Virus record (IMG/VR): IMGVR_UViG_3300042376_001320
Span: 1-48,754 of that record
From: a virus
Length of the DNA: 48,754 nucleotides
Reading direction: 5' to 3' (one strand)
The notes under the pieces were generated by a model. That model had not been told where the DNA came from. It was given only the letters and a program-made list of their open reading frames with translations, and searched no databases. Below, in pieces: positions 22,057 through 29,528 of this stretch (position 1 is its first letter; each line of letters begins with the position of its first letter). Position numbers and translations under genes: made by a program.

Positions 22057-22144
22057 CCCGCAGAATCCTCTGTGGATATTCAGCCTCTACCGCACAACGC
22101 GGCGACCCGAGAAACACACACACACACAAACCGAGACCACGAAC

Positions 22145-22777
22145 ATGAGCCAAGCCAACACCGCCGATCCGAACATCGTTCTGCTGAAAAACGTCAGACT
22201 GTCCTACCCGAAAATCTTCAAACCTGCCCCTTTTGGCGACGAAGGCGGCGATCCGTTTTACAGCGCCAACTTCATCCTCGACAAGAAGACCAACGCTGAA
22301 ACCATCAAAGCTGTCGAGGCCCGCATCGACGCCCTCAAGAAAGAAAAGTGGAAAGGCAAGCCTCCGGGCGGTATCAAACCTTGCCTTCGCGACGGTTCCG
22401 AGCGCGACGGCAGCGACGGCTATGGCGACAACGTCATGTTCCTCTCCGCCAGTTCCAAGCAGGACCGCAAACCTCGTGTGGTCAACAAGGCGTTCGAGCC
22501 TCTGTCTCCCGAGGACGGCAAGCCCTACGCTGGTTGCTACGTCCACGCTTCTGTGCGCCTCTGGGCCATGGACAACAAGTTCGGCAAGCGCATCAACGCC
22601 GAGCTGCGTGTGGTCATCTTCCATGCTGACGGCGAACCCTTCGGCGCTGCCCCGGTGGACGCCGAGTCCGAGTTTGCCGGTATTGATCTGGACGACGAGT
22701 CCGAGAGCGCACCCGCGCCAGCCACCAAACCGGCTGCGAAGAAACCTGCCGCCGATCTTAGCATCGACGACATGTGA
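22145..22777 (+). CDS. DUF2815 ssDNA-binding-type protein
   Basis: It has 210 residues. ILLKNVRLSYPKIFKPAPFG (approximate), FYSANFILDKK, GDNVMFLSASSK, RPRVVNKAF-like and YAGCYVHASVRLWAMDNKFG are the DUF2815 pattern, thought to be an OB-fold ssDNA-binding protein next to DUF2800 nucleases. The C-terminal third is acidic, then Ala/Pro-rich, ending SIDDM, like the flexible tails of SSB proteins. FAGIDLDDES echoes the end of 19877..21079. The ATG follows an A/C-repeat leader with no SD. Confidence 0.85.
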   Translation: MSQANTADPNIVLLKNVRLSYPKIFKPAPFGDEGGDPFYSANFILDKKTNAETIKAVEARIDALKKEKWKGKPPGGIKPCLRDGSERDGSDGYGDNVMFLSASSKQDRKPRVVNKAFEPLSPEDGKPYAGCYVHASVRLWAMDNKFGKRINAELRVVIFHADGEPFGAAPVDAESEFAGIDLDDESESAPAPATKPAAKKPAADLSIDDM

Positions 22778-22904
22778 AGAATTTTGGAGGTGGCTATATC
22801 GTCTTGATCGCTTGGTACCCAATCCAAGAACTAAAGACTCCACCTTCCGAACGGAGACTGAGCAACCTGCTGACAATGTGGTAGCTCGCCAACACCCAAA
22901 CATC

Positions 22905-23147
22905 ATGCCAGACAAGAAACCAAATCTCAGTGTCGGACGAGGCGAAAAGCTGCCTGTGTCCAAAGGTGCAGGACTCACCGCCAAGGGTCGTGCAAAATAC
23001 AACGCGGCTACCGGCTCCAACCTGAAGCCGCCAGCACCAAGCCCCAAGACCGACGCGGACAAAGGCCGAAAGGCTAGCTTCTGCGCTCGCTCCAGCGGGT
23101 GGACCGGCGAACGCGGCAAGGCTGCGCGTAAACGGTGGGGTTGCTGA
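22905..23147 (+). CDS. DUF6321-like small basic protein
   Basis: It has 80 residues. LPVSKGAGLTAKGRAKYNAA, TGSNLKPPAPSP and SFCARSSGW, ending ARKRWGC, are the signature of small phage proteins with this domain. Highly basic, so nucleic-acid binding is likely, though unproven. The ATG follows a CCAAACATC leader; 127 nt of sequence after the SSB-type gene holds nothing else obvious. Confidence 0.8.
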   Translation: MPDKKPNLSVGRGEKLPVSKGAGLTAKGRAKYNAATGSNLKPPAPSPKTDADKGRKASFCARSSGWTGERGKAARKRWGC

Positions 23148-23154
23148 CCAATTC

Positions 23155-23268
23155 GACTCAAAAGCGTGGAAGGCGGCACGCATTGGAGTGCATTCCAAGC
23201 TAGGCTCATACACGCGGAGCAATCCGTAAAACCCTAGACCGTAGGTTCGAGTCCTACTTGAGTCACCA
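23155..23268 (+). tRNA. tRNA-like element with expanded arms, anticodon uncertain
   Basis: Acceptor GACTCAA (23155..23161) pairs exactly with TTGAGTC (23258..23264), followed by encoded ACCA. The T-arm GTAGG-TTCGAGT-CCTAC (23241..23257) is perfect. A class-II-like D-arm (GCG, GG-containing loop, CGC) follows the acceptor. The rest is odd: 114 nt total, about 25-35 nt too long. One hairpin TTGGA-GTGCAT-TCCAA has a 6-nt loop. A second, CTAGG...CCTAG, opens with CTCATA, a Met-type anticodon loop, but encloses an extra hairpin (CGGA-GCAA-TCCG). It may be a tRNA with an insertion, a class II tRNA with a giant variable arm, or a decayed gene. Confidence 0.55.
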
Positions 23269-23375
23269 ATCCGATAAGCCAAGAGAGTCGCAACCGAGGG
23301 TTTTCTCTTTACCCTTCTATTGGAGTAGCCGCCAGCCTGCTTGGTATCCTTGGCGCTGGCACCTTTTTCCGCACT

Positions 23376-25424
23376 ATGAATTTTCATCTGGATTTCGAGA
23401 CACGCTCAACGGCGGACATCAAGCGCACAGGCGCTTTTCGGTACGCGGAAGACCCGTCCACTGAGATCCTGTGCGCAGCCATAGCTCGCGACGGCGAGGG
23501 TCCGCTGCTGTGGGTGAATCCCAAGTTCGAGTTCGACGACATGTCCGTGTGCCGGTCGTCGCCAGGGGTGGACGAACTGATTGCCGAGATGAACCGCAAC
23601 GATGCTCCGGTGTACGCGCATAACGCCTACTTCGAGCAGGCGATCACCAACCACTGCCCGAACAACCGTTGGTTCAAGATCGACTACCGCCGCTGGCGCT
23701 GCACCGCCGCCATGTCCCGCCGCGCTGCCATCCCGCCATCCCTGGAGAAAGCTGCCGAGACGCTGGGCTTGCTGCAACAGAAGGACAGCAAAGGCAAAGC
23801 ACTGATCCGCAAGTTCTCCATCCCGCAGAAAGCCTCCGGCAAGTTCATTCAACCCATTGACCGACAGGACGACTTTATTGCATTCTGCAATTACTGTATC
23901 CAAGACGTTCGTGCGGAGCAGGGAATCCACAAAACTCTCAAGCACTTCGAGCTGACCGGCAACACGCTGGCAGCGTTCCAGGCTGACCTCGCCATCAACT
24001 CCCGTGGTCTGCCGGTCAACCTGCCCGCCCTGCGTCACGCTCAAACGCTGATCGAAGCCAACGAGGCTCGCATGACCGAGGAGTTCCGTGAACTCACCGG
24101 CTTCAACCCGACCCAACGTGACGTGCTGTTGAAGTGGCTCAAGGAGCACGGGTATGAGGGCGACAACCTCCGCGCCGACACACTGGACGAACAGTTGGAG
24201 GATGAAGCCTTTGACCCCACCACGACGGTTGGTCGCGTGCTCACCATCAAAAAGTCTCTCAGCTTTGCCAGCATCAAGAAGGTGAAAGCAATGATCGAGT
24301 GTGCGTGTGCTGACAGCCGGGTGCGCGGCACCATTCAATTCTACGGCGCAGGTCCGGGTCGTGCATCCGGCAGACTGGTTCAGCCGCAGAACTTCAAACG
24401 CCCCACGATCAAAAACACCGACGCCGCCTACGCCGACATCATGGCGGGAGCGAGCGAGGCACACATCGAAATATTCTACGGACCTCTGCTGGAGGTCATC
24501 GGCTCGTGCATCCGTCACTTCATTCACGACGAAGCTGGGCCGATCTTCGACGTGGACTTCAGCAGTATCGAAGCCCGTATCGCGGCATGGTTGGCGAACG
24601 AGGAGTGGACGCTTGAAGTGTTCCGCACTCACGGCAAGATTTACGAGGCGACCGCATGCCGCATGTCTGGGATGCCTTTGCAGGAGATGCTAGACTACGC
24701 CAAAGAGCACGGCAAACATCACCCAGACCGACAGAAGGGTAAGGTCGCAAGTTTGGCACTTCAATACCAGGGCGGAGTGGAAGCTCTCAAAGACATGGGT
24801 GCTCTCGACATGGGGGTGAAGGAGGAAGAGTTGGAGGAGGTGGTCGAGCAATGGCGAGAAGCTAATCCGAACATCGTCAAAGTCTGGCACGCCTATGATC
24901 GTGCGGCCAAAGCCGCCGTGAGTAATTTTGGTTCCCGCCATCAGGCGGGCAAAGTCGAGTTCTTTTGCGCGGTAACGGCGGGAACCAAGTATCTGTTCGC
25001 CAAACTGCCGTCAGGTCGTCGTCTCGCCTACCGCGATCCCAAAATTGAGGAGACCGTCAGTCGGAACAAGAAGACCGGAGAGATTGAGACGTGGGAAAGC
25101 GGCAAGATCAAAACTCGTCAATCTCTCACCTACTGGGGGCAGATTCGCGGCAAAACTATCTGGGGTCGATGCGGTCTATACGGAGGTCTTTTGCTCCAGA
25201 ATTTCTGCGAAGGGGTCGGCGCTGACCTGCTCAACAACGGCATCATCAAATCAGAGGCAGCGGGCTACGAGGTGTGCTCGCTGATCCATGACCAGATTCT
25301 CACCTACACTCGTGAAAGCCAGTCCATCGAAGAATTGGTTGGACACATGACCAATGTGCCTGAGTGGACGAAAGGTCTGCCCGTGGCAGCCGATGGTAAA
25401 GTTCAACCCTACTACACCAAGTAA
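23376..25424 (+). CDS. Family A DNA polymerase with 3'-5' exonuclease domain
   Basis: It has 682 residues. Exonuclease DEDD motifs: HLDFETRS (4-11), VYAHNAYFEQAI, and YCIQDVRAE. Polymerase: GRASGRLVQPQNFKRP, motif A VDFSSIEARIAAWLA (about 393-407), motif B region RQKGKVASLALQYQGG, and motif C SLIHDQI with the catalytic HD at about 638-639. No 5'-3' exonuclease domain, as expected for phage PolA. It replicates the phage genome with 15659..18259 and the ssDNA-binding protein. The 107 nt between the tRNA-like element and the ATG hold only a weak AAGAGA/TCTCTT dyad. Confidence 0.95.
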   Translation: MNFHLDFETRSTADIKRTGAFRYAEDPSTEILCAAIARDGEGPLLWVNPKFEFDDMSVCRSSPGVDELIAEMNRNDAPVYAHNAYFEQAITNHCPNNRWFKIDYRRWRCTAAMSRRAAIPPSLEKAAETLGLLQQKDSKGKALIRKFSIPQKASGKFIQPIDRQDDFIAFCNYCIQDVRAEQGIHKTLKHFELTGNTLAAFQADLAINSRGLPVNLPALRHAQTLIEANEARMTEEFRELTGFNPTQRDVLLKWLKEHGYEGDNLRADTLDEQLEDEAFDPTTTVGRVLTIKKSLSFASIKKVKAMIECACADSRVRGTIQFYGAGPGRASGRLVQPQNFKRPTIKNTDAAYADIMAGASEAHIEIFYGPLLEVIGSCIRHFIHDEAGPIFDVDFSSIEARIAAWLANEEWTLEVFRTHGKIYEATACRMSGMPLQEMLDYAKEHGKHHPDRQKGKVASLALQYQGGVEALKDMGALDMGVKEEELEEVVEQWREANPNIVKVWHAYDRAAKAAVSNFGSRHQAGKVEFFCAVTAGTKYLFAKLPSGRRLAYRDPKIEETVSRNKKTGEIETWESGKIKTRQSLTYWGQIRGKTIWGRCGLYGGLLLQNFCEGVGADLLNNGIIKSEAAGYEVCSLIHDQILTYTRESQSIEELVGHMTNVPEWTKGLPVAADGKVQPYYTK

Positions 25425-25429
25425 CCACC

Positions 25430-25576
25430 ATGTCCGAAACACCACACACCCGAGGTCGCATTTGTCGGTGCGGCAGAACATTCAAGTTGCACACAGACGA
25501 AGCCGACTTTCTAATGTGCCCGCCATGCCGGATGCAATATCACGCCAACAAAATCAAAAAGAGGAGAAGGAAATGA
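25430..25576 (+). CDS. Small zinc-ribbon-like protein
   Basis: It has 48 residues. ICRCGRTF and MCPPCRMQ give a CxC...CxxC metal site, and the C-terminus is highly basic (KIKKRRRK). The ATG lies 5 nt after the polymerase stop, and its end carries GGAGAAGG, the SD for the next ATG. Possible nucleic-acid or polymerase accessory; function unknown. Confidence 0.65.
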   Translation: MSETPHTRGRICRCGRTFKLHTDEADFLMCPPCRMQYHANKIKKRRRK

Positions 25577-25662
25577 GTGAGCACCTTCCTTTCATCCTCG
25601 TCTTCTCTGGATTGGTTCTTCTGACCATCCATTGGGTAATTTATGGAGACCACGACTTATGA
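25573..25662 (+). CDS. Tiny single-span membrane peptide
   Basis: It has 29 residues, nearly all one hydrophobic helix (LPFILVFSGLVLLTIHWVIY), ending GDHDL. A strong SD (GGAGAAGG) and 4-nt overlaps with both neighbours argue it is translated. Role unknown. Confidence 0.55.
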   Translation: MSEHLPFILVFSGLVLLTIHWVIYGDHDL

Positions 25663-25967
25663 AACCCCCACCCCTCGAAAAGGAGATCGAGAAAAAAATC
25701 TGCGACTACGCCAAGTTGAAAGGCTGCTACGTCCGCAAGTTCGTCTCACCCAACAACCGTTCGGTGCCTGACCGTCTGATCATTGCGCCGGGCGGGGTGG
25801 TCGGCTTTTTGGAGATCAAGCGCGGTGGGTGCAAGCCGACCAAGGCACAGGAAGCAGAAATGGAACTGCTGGCGAAGGTGGGTGCCAACACAGGCTGGTG
25901 CGACAACGTGTCGGACGGCAAAGACTTCGTGGATGGCTTGATAAGCCCTAGGGGGTTCTGGGGATGA
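25659..25967 (+). CDS. VRR-NUC domain nuclease with FWG tail
   Basis: It has 102 residues, the normal size of stand-alone VRR-NUC proteins. Catalytic core: Glu9 in LEKEIEKKI, SVPDRLI (Asp38), FLEIKRGG (Glu52, Lys54), then a KPTKAQ helix. Such nucleases resolve or cleave branched DNA and pair with Snf2-type helicases in phage replication modules, as here (26726..28162). It ends ISPRGFWG, the only FWG tail here lacking acidic residues before it. ATGA overlaps on both sides. Confidence 0.88.
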   Translation: MKPPPLEKEIEKKICDYAKLKGCYVRKFVSPNNRSVPDRLIIAPGGVVGFLEIKRGGCKPTKAQEAEMELLAKVGANTGWCDNVSDGKDFVDGLISPRGFWG

Positions 25968-26410
25968 AACTGCGCAAAATCAAAATCCCTGGTCGCTGCC
26001 CCGTCAGCCGGTGCAAAGGTGTGCCGCGCAACCTGTCCGACCATCCTACCTCCACGCAGCTCTGCGGTTCCCACGCCAAGCAGCAATGGCGTTTGAACAA
26101 CCCCGTTCACTGTGCCTTCGACAACCTCCGGGCATCCGCTCGCAAGCGCAAGATCGCCTTCACCTTGACCTTCGATCAGTTCAAAGCCGCCATCCTGCCG
26201 ACCTGCTACATGGACGAGAAGGGTAAGGAGCGATTCTGTCTGCACATCGACCGCAAGGACAGCACCCGTGGCTACGAGGAGGACAACATCCAGGTGCTCA
26301 CATGCACGGAGAACGTGGAGAAAGAGCACGCGGAACGTCGGCAACGGTTCGTTGATGCGAAGATCGGCGCACGACAGCACGCAGCAGATAATGAAGGAGA
26401 CCCTTTCTGA
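25964..26410 (+). CDS. HNH-like endonuclease family protein
   Basis: It has 148 residues. The N-terminus has Cys/His pairs (GRCPVSRCKG, LCGSHAKQQW) and the core LHIDRKDSTRGYEEDNIQVL then TCTENVEKEH is a typical HNH tail with a HIDR metal motif. It may be a free-standing homing-type or structure-specific nuclease. It overlaps the VRR-NUC stop (ATGA), so is translated with the replication operon. Confidence 0.75.
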   Translation: MKLRKIKIPGRCPVSRCKGVPRNLSDHPTSTQLCGSHAKQQWRLNNPVHCAFDNLRASARKRKIAFTLTFDQFKAAILPTCYMDEKGKERFCLHIDRKDSTRGYEEDNIQVLTCTENVEKEHAERRQRFVDAKIGARQHAADNEGDPF

Positions 26411-26411
26411 C

Positions 26412-26729
26412 ATGACCACCGTAATCCTCGAATCGCCCTACGCAGGCAACCTGCAACGCAATATCCGCTACGCCCGTGCCGCCATGCGCGACTCGCTGTT
26501 GCGCGGCGAAGCGCCGATGGTGAGCCACCTGCTCTACACCCAAGTCCTTGACGACGAAGACCCGACCGACCGTGCCATGGGCATCGCGGCAGGACTGGCG
26601 TGGAAAGCGGACAAGACCGTCGTGTACACCGACTGCGGCATCAGTCGCGGCATGGAGTTTGGTGTTCGTGCAGCGCAGCTTGCCGGTCGTCCTATTGAGT
26701 ATCGCACGGTGGAGGGGTGGAGGGCGTGA
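26412..26729 (+). CDS. DUF7768 protein, nucleoside deoxyribosyltransferase-like
   Basis: It has 105 residues. TVILESPYAGN, ARAAMRDSLLRGEAPMVSHL, YTQVLDD and YTDCGISRGMEFGVRAAQLA match the small Rossmann-like phage family related to nucleoside 2-deoxyribosyltransferases. A role in nucleotide metabolism is plausible by fold. No SD directly upstream. Its end contains the SD and GTG of the helicase gene. Confidence 0.8.
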   Translation: MTTVILESPYAGNLQRNIRYARAAMRDSLLRGEAPMVSHLLYTQVLDDEDPTDRAMGIAAGLAWKADKTVVYTDCGISRGMEFGVRAAQLAGRPIEYRTVEGWRA

Positions 26730-28162
26730 ATTTTACACCCGAACCGCCTCAAAAACTGATGATCGACAAGATCGTCAACCAAGATGTCGTGTTTGCCCTC
26801 GTAGGCATGGGAATAGGTAAGTCTTCTAGTATCCTGTCCGCCTTTTGTCAGTTGCAGCAAAACCTAGAGGTCGAGGCCATGCTGGTCGTCGCCCCGGTGC
26901 GAGTGTGTAATTTGACGTGGCCGATGGAGGTGCAGCAATGGGAACAATTCCAGCACCTCAAAGTCGCCAATCTTCGCACGCCGCTAGGTCGTCGCGCCTT
27001 CATCGCCGGTCAGGCTGATGTGTATGTTGTGAACTACGAGGCCATCCCGATGTTGGTGAAGCTGGTAGAGAAGCGCGGCGGCACAGTGCCTTACCAGATG
27101 ATCGTGTACGACGAGAGCACCAAAGCCAAGAACCCTGCCAGCAAACGAATCAACTTGCTTCGTCGCGAGCTACCGCAAGTGAAGCACCGGATCGCGATGA
27201 CTGGAACTCCAGCGCCCAACAGCCTCCTCGATCTGTTCGCCCAAGTGCGCCTGCTCGACGACGGGCAACGCCTTGGTCGCAGCTATGACCACTTCAAGAA
27301 AACCTACTTCGCCGCCACCGATTACCAGCAATACAACTGGGAACCGATACCTGGGGCAGCCGAACGCATCGACCAGCGCATTGCCGACATCACTCTCACC
27401 CTGCGTACGTCCGACTGGCTCAAAGACTTGCCGGACTGCCACATCGAGGACGTGGAGGTTAAGTTGCCGGAACACGTCTTGGAGCAGTACGAGGAGTTCA
27501 AGAAAGAACTGATCCTCGAACTTCGGTCGGAAGTGCAAATCACCGCAGCCAACGCCGCTGTGCTCGTGCGCAAGCTGTTGCAGTTCACCTCCGGTGCCAT
27601 CTACGACGGCGAGAAAAAAGTCCACGAGGTTCACGACTGCAAGACCGCCGCCCTAGCCAAGATCGCAAAGCAAACCAAAGGGCCGCTGCTGGTGATCTGT
27701 GATTTCAAACACGAGCAAGACCGTATCCGTCGCAAGTTTCCGCAGGCTCGCTTTTTTGCCGATGCAAAAACACCAGCATTGCAGATGCAAATGATCTCGC
27801 AATGGAACCGCAAAGAGATCTCAATGTTGGTCGGGCACCCGATGTCCATGGGCCACGGTCTAAATCTCCAAACCGGTTCACAGACCATGGTGTGGATGTC
27901 CCTTACTTACTCGCGTGAGTGCTATGAGCAGACCATCGCACGTCTCCATCGGCGGGGACAGAAAGACGTAGTCACAGTTTATCGTTTGATGGTGCCCGAC
28001 ACCGTGGACGATGTCGTGGCCGAGGTGCTAGAAGAAAAGCGCAACACGGAGCAGCGGCTACTCACCGCCCTGATGTTGCTTGAAGGCGACCGCAAAGGCA
28101 AACCCTTGAAGTTTGTGCCAGTGGAGGAACCAGAGTTTAACGAGGAGGATTTTTGGGGATGA
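26726..28162 (+). CDS. SF2 (Snf2-like) DNA helicase with FWG tail
   Basis: It has 478 residues; GTG at 26726 overlaps the previous stop and follows GGAGGGGTGGAGG; a GTG at 26717 is a possible alternative. Walker A GMGIGKS (27-33), VVAPVRV, motif II VYDESTKAKN (Asp129-Glu130), MTGTPAPNSLLDLFAQ, then the second RecA domain with GHPMSMGHGLNLQ and EQTIARLHRRGQ (arginine fingers). Typical of phage DEXD/Snf2 helicases beside VRR-NUC. It ends FNEEDFWG. The stop overlaps the methyltransferase start. Confidence 0.92.
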   Translation: MNFTPEPPQKLMIDKIVNQDVVFALVGMGIGKSSSILSAFCQLQQNLEVEAMLVVAPVRVCNLTWPMEVQQWEQFQHLKVANLRTPLGRRAFIAGQADVYVVNYEAIPMLVKLVEKRGGTVPYQMIVYDESTKAKNPASKRINLLRRELPQVKHRIAMTGTPAPNSLLDLFAQVRLLDDGQRLGRSYDHFKKTYFAATDYQQYNWEPIPGAAERIDQRIADITLTLRTSDWLKDLPDCHIEDVEVKLPEHVLEQYEEFKKELILELRSEVQITAANAAVLVRKLLQFTSGAIYDGEKKVHEVHDCKTAALAKIAKQTKGPLLVICDFKHEQDRIRRKFPQARFFADAKTPALQMQMISQWNRKEISMLVGHPMSMGHGLNLQTGSQTMVWMSLTYSRECYEQTIARLHRRGQKDVVTVYRLMVPDTVDDVVAEVLEEKRNTEQRLLTALMLLEGDRKGKPLKFVPVEEPEFNEEDFWG

Positions 28163-28965
28163 ATTACTACAATGAACATGACAAAAAAACCGCCGCATGG
28201 CTGCGAGAACTTATCAAGCAACGCCTTATCCCGCATGGAGTTGTTGACGAAAGATCAATTACAGACGTGCGCCCAAGCGATCTCGCCGGATACACGCAGT
28301 GCCATTTCTTCGCCGGAATCGGAGGATGGAGCCTTGCTTTGCAACTTGCAGGATGGCCCTCAGATCGTCCTGTGTGGACCGGAAGCTGCCCTTGCCAGCC
28401 ATTTTCAACAGCAGGAAGGGGACTTGCTCAAGCAGACGAGCGACACCTCTGGCCCGTGTTCTTCAATCTCATCAAGGAATGCCGCCCTGAATATGTCTTT
28501 GGGGAGCAGGTTGCAAGCGCGATTGGCAAAGGTTGGCTCGATGGAATATCGACAGACTTGGGTGAAGAAGGTTACACCTGCGGGTCTGCCGTATTGGGCG
28601 CACACAGCGTCGGCGCACCGCATATCAGACGGAGACTCTACTGGGTGGCCAACTCCGGCAGCCAGGGACTACAGAGACACTGGCAATCTGGAGAACAGCC
28701 GATGGAGGAAAGATGGGAAGGAAAGGAACGACATGCTTTCGAGAGTAGCAGCATTCACTGTAGAGACGGAAAAAGCCGCCGCATCCCAACTGAACCCGCA
28801 TTTTTCCCGTTGGCTCATGAAATTCCCGCCCGAGTGGTGCGCCTGCGCGGTTACGGCAATGCAATCGTTCCCCAAATTGCGGCGGAGTTCGCCAAAGCAT
28901 GCTGCGACCTTCAACGAAGCGCAGTTTTGGGGATGAGTTTTAACGAAGAAGATTTTTGGGGATGA
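28159..28965 (+). CDS. C5-cytosine DNA methyltransferase with FWG tail
   Basis: It has 268 residues. Motif I FFAGIGGWSLAL, motif IV GSCPCQPFS with the catalytic Cys, motif VI-like EYVFGEQV, motif VIII APHIRRRLYWVA, and motifs IX-X RLRGYGNAIVPQIAAEF. The recognition domain is short. It methylates cytosines in phage DNA, probably to evade restriction; no cognate nuclease is seen. The ATG overlaps the helicase stop. Nearly the whole gene is also open in frame +2 (28172..28936), which encodes another protein-like sequence. Its FNEEDFWG tail comes from the second unit of a tag duplication at 28910..28965. Confidence 0.93.
   Translation: MNYYNEHDKKTAAWLRELIKQRLIPHGVVDERSITDVRPSDLAGYTQCHFFAGIGGWSLALQLAGWPSDRPVWTGSCPCQPFSTAGRGLAQADERHLWPVFFNLIKECRPEYVFGEQVASAIGKGWLDGISTDLGEEGYTCGSAVLGAHSVGAPHIRRRLYWVANSGSQGLQRHWQSGEQPMEERWEGKERHAFESSSIHCRDGKSRRIPTEPAFFPLAHEIPARVVRLRGYGNAIVPQIAAEFAKACCDLQRSAVLGMSFNEEDFWG
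28172..28936 (+). CDS. Overprinted protein in the methyltransferase gene, with its own FWG tail
   Basis: 254 codons in the +1-shifted frame relative to the methyltransferase. The sequence is not random: SLGSRLQARLAKVGSMEY, TGWPTPAARDYRD, LNPHFSRWLMKFPPEWCACA and VTAMQSFPKLRRSSPKH are motifs I recall from phage proteins annotated as hypothetical next to or over C5 methyltransferases. It stops at its own NEAQFWG, followed at once by a second tag used by the methyltransferase. That arrangement suggests both frames are translated. The function is unknown; the start could be 28172 or a later ATG. The alternative is that conservation is only a shadow of the methyltransferase. Confidence 0.55.
   Translation: MNMTKKPPHGCENLSSNALSRMELLTKDQLQTCAQAISPDTRSAISSPESEDGALLCNLQDGPQIVLCGPEAALASHFQQQEGDLLKQTSDTSGPCSSISSRNAALNMSLGSRLQARLAKVGSMEYRQTWVKKVTPAGLPYWAHTASAHRISDGDSTGWPTPAARDYRDTGNLENSRWRKDGKERNDMLSRVAAFTVETEKAAASQLNPHFSRWLMKFPPEWCACAVTAMQSFPKLRRSSPKHAATFNEAQFWG
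28910..28965 (+). repeat. Tandem duplication of the FWG-tag coding sequence, in two frames
   Basis: Units 28910..28936 and 28939..28965 are both 27 nt (TT(C/T) AAC GAA, two codons, TTT TGG GGA TGA). Their starts are 29 nt apart, so the copies lie in different frames. The first ends the overprinted ORF, the second the methyltransferase. A third similar unit ends the helicase at 28136..28162. Confidence 0.9.
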
Positions 28966-28985
28966 AATTTAACCACACAGACACC

Positions 28986-29528
28986 ATGAAAGACGACAAC
29001 AAACCAGAAGCGCCGGAAGGTTACACAGTGATGCTCGGGAAAGACGTGCCAGACCCAGTGCCACAGGACACGTTGGTCTGGGATGCGAAAAACGATCTCG
29101 AAGGGTGCCCCCACGAGTGGCGACCCAGTCTGCTGATTGGGGCACACCTACATGCAGAGCAGTTCAACTCTTGGTACGCCGTGCCGAACGTCGAAACCGA
29201 CGACGAAACCCTGCACCTGCGCGGGCCTTACCGTGTAGTATCCCCCGACACAGACCCCAAAGCCCCTCAATCCCTCGCCGAAGAGGCCGCAGCCATTGTG
29301 GCTGGAGACCGTGCAGCCGACTACGGCGACGTGAACGACTCTTTCGCTCGCATCGCGAAACTGTGGAGCGCCTACACAGGGTCGCACATCTCCCCGTGGG
29401 ACGTGGCGCAGATGATGATTCTGTTGAAAGTCAGCCGAGCCAAGACGAGTACGAAGCGAGACACCCTGGTTGACATCATCGGGTATGCCGAATGCGCAGG
29501 CCAACTGAAGAAACCACGAACAGACTGA
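28986..29528 (+). CDS. Phage protein with C-terminal DUF6378 domain
   Basis: It has 180 residues. The C-terminal half (EEAAAIVAGDRAADYGDVND, FARIAKLWSAYTG, WDVAQMMILLKVSR, KRDTLVDIIGYAECA) is the DUF6378 pattern, a helical domain common near phage nucleotide genes and reminiscent of MazG-like folds. The N-terminal half is unassigned. Start taken at 28986 after an A/C-rich ACACAGACACC; an ATG at 28962, overlapping the previous stop, would add eight residues. Confidence 0.8.
   Translation: MKDDNKPEAPEGYTVMLGKDVPDPVPQDTLVWDAKNDLEGCPHEWRPSLLIGAHLHAEQFNSWYAVPNVETDDETLHLRGPYRVVSPDTDPKAPQSLAEEAAAIVAGDRAADYGDVNDSFARIAKLWSAYTGSHISPWDVAQMMILLKVSRAKTSTKRDTLVDIIGYAECAGQLKKPRTD

Noticed and set aside
21911-23209. 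432-codon minus-strand ORF
   Set aside because: Lies opposite the DUF2815 and DUF6321 genes, which have clear family motifs on the plus strand.
23406-24632. 408-codon minus-strand ORF
   Set aside because: Antisense to the exonuclease and palm domains of the DNA polymerase; no protein-like motif.
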